Shown: piece by piece, positions 1 to 3,831 of the stretch
Layout of the letters: each line of letters opens with the position of its first letter
Position numbering within the stretch: position 1 is the first letter of the stretch
Source: Pseudomonadota bacterium
GTDB lineage: Bacteria > Pseudomonadota > Gammaproteobacteria > Pseudomonadales > Pseudomonadaceae
Assembly: GCA_023388335.1 (NCBI GenBank)
Contig: JAEWGL010000131.1
Coordinates: 1 to 5,954 of the forward strand
Direction: 5' to 3'
Length of the DNA: 5,954 nucleotides
Position numbers and translations under genes: made by a program
Notes under the pieces: model-generated
Told to the model about the DNA's origin: nothing
The model's input: only the letters and a program-made list of their open reading frames with translations
Databases searched by the model: none

Positions 1-772
1 CCCGGCGGAAATCGTGGGGCATGATCTTGATGCCGACCTGGGCGCCGCGCTGGCGGGCGATGTAATAGATGGCGTGCTTGGTGATGCGCGCCCGGGTGAT
101 ATGGTTGCCGCGGCGGATACGATTGAACAGGAACTCGTCATCGGCCTCGCCGGCAGGCAACTGCTCACGCCGAAATGCCAGCCAGGCCTCGAGCTTTTCG
201 AAGGCCCAGGCCGGTGCATACTTGATCAGCTGACGATTGCCCTTGCCAACGACCTGCAGGCTGCGCTCCTGGAAATCCACCTGCCCCAGGGTCAGGTTGA
301 CCGACTCGGATTTACGCATACCGGTGCCGTACAACAGTGCAATGATCGCCGCATCCCGCAAGCCTTGGGGCCTGGGATCGGCGGCGCAGACCTCCATCAG
401 CTCGCGGATCAGGCTGCGCCGCAGGTTGCGTCCCGGCGGCAGGCGGCTGCCACCGGCCGGTTTTACCGTGCGGATCTTGAGCAACTGATCGTGGCTGATC
501 AGGCTCAAGCGCCAGGCCTCGTTCATCACGCCGCGTATGGCGTTCACATACAGCGAAGAGGTGTTTGGTGCATAGCCGTCGCTGCGCAGCGCCGCGACCA
601 GGGACGTGACGTGCCCAGGCTCGAGCAGGTGCCAAGGAACCTCGGCGATATCGCAATCGTCGAAGCCCAGGCGATCGGCGGCATCCTGGAGGATATAGCG
701 CATGGTCAACTGGCTGGAAGGCGCCAACCGCGCCATGTACTGCAGCAAAGGGTTTTGCAGTGAATCGGACAC
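1..772 (-). CDS. Tyrosine recombinase / phage-integrase family protein, C-terminus cut by window edge
   Basis: Reading the minus strand from 772 to 1 gives 257 uninterrupted codons that run off the left edge. The protein is a site-specific recombinase that would cut and rejoin DNA through a catalytic tyrosine. Residues about 10-105 resemble an N-terminal core-binding (SAM-like) domain; the catalytic domain starts near residue 115. Visible catalytic positions are R153 in the box YGTGMRKSE, the beta-hairpin lysine K177 in VGKGNR, and H253 and R256 in HDFRR. The final HxxxY part, with the nucleophilic tyrosine, lies outside the window. The start chosen is GTG at 772-770, because AGGA lies 8 bases upstream and no ATG or GTG lies between it and the upstream in-frame stop; ATG at codon 13 is an alternative. 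No phage or transposon genes are visible beside it, so it could be a lone chromosomal integrase, a remnant, or the edge of an element to the left. Family assignment is firm; target and role are unknown. Confidence 0.93.
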   Translation of the reverse strand, partial: MSDSLQNPLLQYMARLAPSSQLTMRYILQDAADRLGFDDCDIAEVPWHLLEPGHVTSLVAALRSDGYAPNTSSLYVNAIRGVMNEAWRLSLISHDQLLKIRTVKPAGGSRLPPGRNLRRSLIRELMEVCAADPRPQGLRDAAIIALLYGTGMRKSESVNLTLGQVDFQERSLQVVGKGNRQLIKYAPAWAFEKLEAWLAFRREQLPAGEADDEFLFNRIRRGNHITRARITKHAIYYIARQRGAQVGIKIMPHDFRR

Positions 773-825
773 AAGGTGAATCCTGTAACGCGTAGCGAGG
801 GTCAGGAGGATAACGGGCTCAGCCC

Positions 826-852
826 ATCATGACTTGGAACACAGCAGGTCAA
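826..852 (-). promoter_or_regulatory. Weak candidate sigma70 promoter for the recombinase gene
   Basis: On the minus strand a good -35 match, TTGACC (852-847), is followed after 15 bases by CATGAT (831-826), which matches 4 of 6 bases of the -10 consensus. The spacing is shorter than the usual 16-18 bases. It would start transcription about 50 bases upstream of the GTG start. It is offered only because it is the best match seen on that strand. Confidence 0.22.
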
Positions 853-967
853 GCTCACCTGCATCATGGCCCTCACCTGGATCGACCAGGATCTGCCGAC
901 GGCATGATGCCCGATGGTACCGCATCCAGAGCCTCCCGTTCGATCAAAGGTCGAGTGGGACCGATAG

Positions 968-978
968 GCTACAGTTAT
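968..978 (+). promoter_or_regulatory. Candidate -10 element for the DUF1345 gene
   Basis: GCTACAGTTAT lies about 30 bases before the ATG at 1007. It matches 9 of 11 positions of the extended RpoS-type -10 consensus KCTAYRCTTAA. No good -35 hexamer is present at the normal distance, which stationary-phase promoters tolerate. A similar motif precedes the DUF1652-like gene at 1846. The match is seen by eye; activity and sigma-factor choice are inference. Confidence 0.3.
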
Positions 979-1006
979 CGGCAGCGTTTTCTAGCAAAGA
1001 GGCAGC

Positions 1007-1654
1007 ATGGCATTCCATCGCCTGACCCGTTCCCATCCCCGCCTGAGCATCGCCACCCTCCTCGGCCTGCTGGGTGGCCTGTTGATCCCCGCCGACAACC
1101 TGATCCAGCGCATTCTCCTGGGCTGGAACATTGGCGTCTGGCTATACCTGGTACTGGTGCTTTGGCTGACGTGGCGGGCAACGCCGGACAAGGTGCGTCG
1201 GGTAGCCGGCATCGAGGACGAAAACGCCGGCATGGTGCTGTTCACCGTTAGCGTCGCGGCCATCGCCAGCCTCGCGGCGGTAACCCTGGAACTGGCCGCC
1301 AGCCGTGGCCTGGAAGGCGCTGCCCGGGCCCTGCACTATGGCTTTACCGGACTGACGGTGGCCGGCTCATGGCTGCTGATCGGCACCATCTTCAGCTTGC
1401 ACTACGCCCGCCTGTTCTACCTGACCGACCAGCACGAACCACCGCTGCGCTTCGCTGATGCCGAGCGCCACCCCGACTATTGGGACTTCCACTATTTTGC
1501 CTTCACCCTCAACGTGGCCGTGCAGACTTCGGATGTCGGCGTGGCCGGGCGTTCATTGCGGCGGGTGGTGCTGGCCCATTCGCTGGTCAGCTTCGTGTTC
1601 AACACCGCCATCCTGGGTTTCACCATCAACATCGCTGCAGGGCTGCTCGGCTAG
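1007..1654 (+). CDS. DUF1345 family inner-membrane protein
   Basis: This is a 215-residue integral membrane protein of the DUF1345 family, for which I know of no established function. Hydrophobic segments fall at about residues 13-29, 36-56, 76-96, 112-134 and 188-213, giving five predicted membrane spans. A basic N-terminus (HRLTRSHPR) suggests a cytoplasmic start. The family hallmark lies in the loop after span 4: a FSLHYARLFY stretch (129-138), a PLRF segment, then PDYWDFHYFAFTL (156-168) and VQTSDVGV (172-179), with a conserved LAHSLVSFVFNT start to the last span. The ATG at 1007 is supported by AAAGAGG at 996-1002, four bases upstream. It appears to be a single-gene unit, divergent from the recombinase and 266 bases before the next gene. 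Family call is firm from the motif pattern; I assign no substrate or role. Confidence 0.9.
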   Translation: MAFHRLTRSHPRLSIATLLGLLGGLLIPADNLIQRILLGWNIGVWLYLVLVLWLTWRATPDKVRRVAGIEDENAGMVLFTVSVAAIASLAAVTLELAASRGLEGAARALHYGFTGLTVAGSWLLIGTIFSLHYARLFYLTDQHEPPLRFADAERHPDYWDFHYFAFTLNVAVQTSDVGVAGRSLRRVVLAHSLVSFVFNTAILGFTINIAAGLLG

Positions 1655-1735
1655 GCCCTGGCGCCGTGCCGTTGGTCTGAAAACTCGACTGTTGCACCCC
1701 AACCGGCTTCCCTGCAACGGCGGCAAGACAGCCCG

Positions 1736-1747
1736 GCAAACGTTTGC
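1736..1747. promoter_or_regulatory. Perfect CG-centred palindrome GCAAACGTTTGC, possible LacI-family operator
   Basis: The 12 bases read identically on both strands. The central CpG and AAACGTTT core are typical of operators bound by LacI-family repressors; the core of the enterobacterial PurR box is nearly identical. It sits about 100 bases upstream of the candidate promoter for the DUF1652-like gene and 82 bases after the DUF1345 stop. That is far from an ideal repressor position, so an operator role is a hypothesis only. Confidence 0.3.
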
Positions 1748-1825
1748 TGCCGATCAGTGTCTTCGCCAAGCACCGACGGTTCTGTGATCTGCATCATGCA
1801 TTGGTACATCTGTCATATTTTCTGG

Positions 1826-1856
1826 GTGAAACTGATGGGACAAGTGCTATGGTTAA
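1826..1856 (+). promoter_or_regulatory. Candidate promoter for the DUF1652-like gene
   Basis: A -35-like GTGAAA (1826-1831, 4 of 6) lies 16 bases before TATGGT (1848-1853, 4 of 6). The -10 is preceded by TGC, giving an extended -10 (TGnTATGGT). Read as GCTATGGTTAA (1846-1856), it matches 10 of 11 positions of the RpoS-type consensus KCTAYRCTTAA. Transcription would start near 1860, leaving a leader of about 60 bases. Use by RpoD or RpoS cannot be told from sequence. Confidence 0.42.
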
Positions 1857-1908
1857 AGTTCCCGCCAGGCCAGTGACGGCCCGACAGACCGGCGCACGCT
1901 GCAGGATC

Positions 1909-1915
1909 AAGGAGG
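1909..1915 (+). promoter_or_regulatory. Strong Shine-Dalgarno AAGGAGG that fixes the start at 1921
   Basis: AAGGAGG lies five bases before the ATG at 1921. The reading frame is open further upstream to an ATG at 1744, but that start lacks a ribosome binding site and the extra residues look non-coding. This site therefore decides the short 86-residue form. Confidence 0.85.
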
Positions 1916-1920
1916 CTGGC

Positions 1921-2181
1921 ATGAACAAAATGACGTTTCCAAACGCCTGCCAGGTGATGCGCTGGCACTTCCACCCACTCGGCTTCGAAGCCACCATGGA
2001 CGCCCCGCGCAGCATGGTCGCCCGGCTGTTCGACCGTGCCACTGGGGAAACCCTGCTGGCCATTGCTGGCATCCCGTGCGCCCCCATCATGGCCGCCGCC
2101 GATGTCGAGCGCATCATCGAAGCCGTCGAGGACGAACTGGAAGCCTTTGTGCCGTTCTGCACCCTGCGTGCGGCAGGCTAG
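1921..2181 (+). CDS. Small DUF1652-like protein
   Basis: This 86-residue soluble protein resembles the DUF1652 family, a group of short proteins best known from Pseudomonas with no established biochemical function. The pattern supporting this is an N-terminal segment ending in PLGFEATMD (19-27), a SMVARLFDRATGETLLAIAGI core (31-51, with the family's typical x-R-L-x-D-x-x-T-G-E pattern), and a final acidic helix DVERIIEAVEDELEAF (61-76). There is no signal peptide or membrane segment. The start at 1921 is set by AAGGAGG five bases upstream. It has its own candidate promoter with an RpoS-like -10 and appears monocistronic; the downstream efflux genes run toward it on the other strand. Many DUF1652 members are about this length, so the gene looks intact. 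The family call comes from motif memory and is fairly secure; no function is proposed. Confidence 0.85.
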   Translation: MNKMTFPNACQVMRWHFHPLGFEATMDAPRSMVARLFDRATGETLLAIAGIPCAPIMAAADVERIIEAVEDELEAFVPFCTLRAAG

Positions 2182-2204
2182 CCGGTAAGCTTGGCTGTCG
2201 GAAG

Positions 2205-2223
2205 CTGTGGGAATACCCCACGG
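2205..2223. repeat. Small stem-loop just after the DUF1652-like gene
   Basis: CTGTGGG (2205-2211) pairs with CCCACGG (2217-2223) around the loop AATAC, with one G·U pair. Outside it, CTGTC (2195-2199) can pair with GACAG (2227-2231) across unpaired bases. It lies 23 bases after the stop at 2181, where a terminator would be expected, but no T-tract follows. It could be a weak terminator or a 3'-end-stabilising hairpin. Confidence 0.35.
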
Positions 2224-2275
2224 AATGACAGGCGTCAGGTCGCCGCTGCCAGCTCACGACCTATTTCCAGCCCCC

Positions 2276-2317
2276 CATGAACCGCTCGGCCGGCACCGGA
2301 TGGCCGAGCAGTTCATG
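2276..2317. terminator. Long near-perfect hairpin between converging genes, possible bidirectional 3'-end structure
   Basis: CATGAACCGCTCGGCC (2276-2291) and GGCCGAGCAGTTCATG (2302-2317) form a 16-bp stem with one C/A mismatch and the 10-base loop GGCACCGGAT. It lies 27 bases beyond the efflux-operon stop (minus strand) and 95 bases after the DUF1652-like stop (plus strand), so either transcript would fold it. There is no T-run on either side, so it is not a textbook intrinsic terminator. It may act as a Rho-linked or RNA-stabilising 3' hairpin, or as a protein-binding palindrome. A second perfect palindrome, CGGCATGCCG (2329-2338), lies between it and the operon stop. The structure is certain; the function is inferred. 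Confidence 0.5.
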
Positions 2318-2343
2318 ATTGGCCAGGACGGCATGCCGCCCTT

Positions 2344-3831
2344 TCACTCAGCCTCGGCAAATGCCCCCTGCGTGTCCCAGCCGCCACCCAGCGCGGCGAT
2401 CAGTTGCACACTGGCCACCAGTCGCCCTTCCAGCAGGTTGAGGGCGCTGCGCTCGTTGCTCAGGGCGGTGGTCTGCACGTTGACAACGTCCAGATAGCCG
2501 ATCAATCCGGCCTTGTACTGGTTTTCGGTCAGGCGCAGGGATTGGCGGGCAGCGTCCAGGGCTTCGTCCCGCACCACGGCTTCATCGGCGTAGACCTTTA
2601 GCTGGACCAGGTAGTCTTCCACTTCCCTGAAGCCGTCCAATACGGTCTGGCGATACTGGGCCACGGTCTGGTCGTAGACGGCGACGGTACGGTCGACTTC
2701 GGCGCTGCGCCGGCCACCGTCGAATAGGGTCAGGGCGAGTTGGGGACCGACCGACCAGAAGCGGTTGGGCAGGCTGATCCAGTCGGCGAAGGTGCTGCTG
2801 CTGTAGCCGCCGCTCATGCTCAGGCTGAGGTCTGGGAAGTACGCGGCGCGGGCCACGCCAATGCCAGCGTTGGCGGCCATGACCTGACGCTCGGCAGACG
2901 CGATGTCTGGACGGCGTTCGAGCAATTGCGAGGGCAAGGCCAGGGGAATCTGTGGCAAGGCCGGGATGCTCTGGCGGGTCGCCACGGCGAACTCGGCCGG
3001 GGCCTTGCCCAGCAACACGGCGATGGCGTTCTCGAACTGCGCGCGCTGCCAGGCCAGGTCGATCAGGTCGGCCTGGGTGCTTTTTAGCTGGGTCAGCGCC
3101 TGGGCGACCGCGTCACGGCCGGATACACCGGCGCGGTACTGGTTCTGAGTCATCTTCAGCGAGCGTTCATAGGCCGCGACCGTGGCCTCAAGCAGACGCT
3201 TGTGCTCGTCGATGACGCGCAATTGCAGGTAGTTCTGCACCAGTTCCGACTGCAGGCTCAAGCGGATCGCCGCAAGGTCCGCCAGGCTGGCCTCGGCGCT
3301 GGCGCGGTTGGCGGCCAGGCCTTCACGCAGCTTGCCCCAGAGATCGAGCTCCCAGCTCACGCCGAGCTGAGCGGTATAGGTGTCACGGATACCGCTGCTG
3401 TTGTTGCTCAAGCTCGAACTGCTGCTGCCAGTGCCTTGAGCCGAGCGGGTCTTGCCGGCCGTCAGGTCGAGGCTGGGAAACAGCGTGCCACGGCTGCTGC
3501 GCACCAAGGCCTGGGCCTGGCGGTATTGGGCCTCGTACTGGGCGACGGTCTGGTTGTTGCTGTTAAGTTCATCGACCAGAGCGTTCAGCCCGGCGTCGCC
3601 ATACAGCTCCCACCAGGCGCCACGCGCCAGGGCATCGGAGGGGTTGGCCTGGGTCCAACCTTCGGCCTGCTTGAACTGCGCAGGGCTGCTCAGCTCGGGA
3701 CGGTGGTAATCCGGGCTCAGGGTACAGGCACTGAGCATCACCAGACACAGGCCGGCACAGGCCAGGCGCGAGCCGCGCCCGCGGGACAGACGCTGCAGGG
3801 CGCGGTGAAGTGGGTTCTGGGCAAAGGTCAT
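2344..3831 (-). CDS. opmB: NodT-family outer-membrane efflux lipoprotein (OpmB-like)
   Basis: This 495-residue protein is the TolC-like outer-membrane channel of a tripartite RND exporter. It begins with a basic N-terminus, a hydrophobic stretch (about 22-35) and a lipobox LSAC, giving a lipid-modified Cys36. Two outer-membrane-efflux domains follow (about 75-275 and 300-485), each with long coiled-coil helices and a pair of beta strands. The family's duplicated structure shows as TQNQYRAG (228-235) and TENQYKAG (435-442). The stretch ERRPDIASAERQVMAANAGIGVARAAYFP (305-333) is characteristic of the family. Residues 133-147, between the first two strands, form a Ser/Asn/Gly-rich segment likely to be a surface loop. 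The start at 3831 is chosen because it carries the signal peptide and overlaps the pump stop as ATGA; the frame is open upstream, but only inside the pump gene. As last gene after a MuxC/MdtC-type pump it matches OpmB. The symbol rests on similarity and gene order. Confidence 0.93.
   Translation of the reverse strand: MTFAQNPLHRALQRLSRGRGSRLACAGLCLVMLSACTLSPDYHRPELSSPAQFKQAEGWTQANPSDALARGAWWELYGDAGLNALVDELNSNNQTVAQYEAQYRQAQALVRSSRGTLFPSLDLTAGKTRSAQGTGSSSSSLSNNSSGIRDTYTAQLGVSWELDLWGKLREGLAANRASAEASLADLAAIRLSLQSELVQNYLQLRVIDEHKRLLEATVAAYERSLKMTQNQYRAGVSGRDAVAQALTQLKSTQADLIDLAWQRAQFENAIAVLLGKAPAEFAVATRQSIPALPQIPLALPSQLLERRPDIASAERQVMAANAGIGVARAAYFPDLSLSMSGGYSSSTFADWISLPNRFWSVGPQLALTLFDGGRRSAEVDRTVAVYDQTVAQYRQTVLDGFREVEDYLVQLKVYADEAVVRDEALDAARQSLRLTENQYKAGLIGYLDVVNVQTTALSNERSALNLLEGRLVASVQLIAALGGGWDTQGAFAEAE
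3391..3435 (-). other. Ser/Asn/Gly-rich putative surface loop of the outer-membrane channel
   Basis: Codons 133-147 of the outer-membrane protein read GTGSSSSSLSNNSSG. The DNA is a partly repetitive run of CTG/TTG-like trinucleotides on the plus strand. It falls between the first two predicted beta strands (about 121-130 and 151-163), which by homology to OprM/TolC places it in an extracellular loop. Length variation between strains is plausible but not shown here. Confidence 0.55.
3828..3831 (-). promoter_or_regulatory. ATGA stop/start overlap coupling pump and channel genes
   Basis: The pump gene ends with TGA at 3830-3828 and the channel gene starts with ATG at 3831-3829, sharing ATGA. 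This is a classic arrangement for translational coupling and shows that the two genes form one operon. No independent promoter for the channel gene is apparent. Confidence 0.85.

Larger units (their letters stand above)
773..1006. other. Divergent intergenic region with several short inverted repeats
   Basis: This 234-base region separates the divergent recombinase and DUF1345 genes and should hold both promoters. It has no credible coding sequence. Four short inverted repeats lie within about 100 bases: GGGCT-C-AGCCC at 815-825, GCAGGT/ACCTGC at 844-862 (7-base loop), CCTGG/CCAGG at 876-890 (5-base loop) and GGCAT-G-ATGCC at 901-911. The repeats are seen directly. Whether they bind a regulator or the recombinase, or arise by chance in GC-rich DNA, cannot be decided here. 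Confidence 0.5.
1655..1920. other. Intergenic region upstream of the DUF1652-like gene
   Basis: This 266-base stretch holds no convincing gene. It contains a possible stem-loop GTTGCA/TGCAAC at 1691-1718 (16-base loop, no T-tract, so a poor terminator), a perfect 12-bp palindrome at 1736-1747, a small inverted repeat TGCAT-C-ATGCA at 1790-1800, and a candidate promoter at 1826-1856. From about 1795 to 1860 it is visibly more A/T-rich than its surroundings, as expected of a promoter. Confidence 0.5.

Noticed and set aside
14..763. A 249-codon open frame on the plus strand.
   Set aside because: It lies antisense to the tyrosine recombinase, whose minus-strand translation contains clear catalytic motifs. 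Long antisense frames are expected in GC-rich coding DNA, and this one has no recognisable domain.
829..1251. A 140-codon plus-strand frame overlapping the start of the DUF1345 gene.
   Set aside because: It is proline/arginine/histidine-rich low-complexity translation in the wrong frame of the DUF1345 gene, with no ribosome binding site or motif.
1691..1718. A GTTGCA/TGCAAC stem considered as the terminator of the DUF1345 gene.
   Set aside because: The stem is only six base pairs with a 16-base loop and no T-tract, so it is too weak to annotate as a terminator.
1783..1798. A possible CRP/Vfr-type site, TGTGA-N6-TCATG.
   Set aside because: The left half is perfect, but the right half matches only three of five bases of TCACA. 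This is too weak to call without other evidence.
1744..2181. A longer 145-residue version of the DUF1652-like protein starting at 1744.
   Set aside because: It lacks a ribosome binding site, and its N-terminal part covers the A/T-rich promoter region. The ATG at 1921 has AAGGAGG five bases upstream and gives the usual family length.
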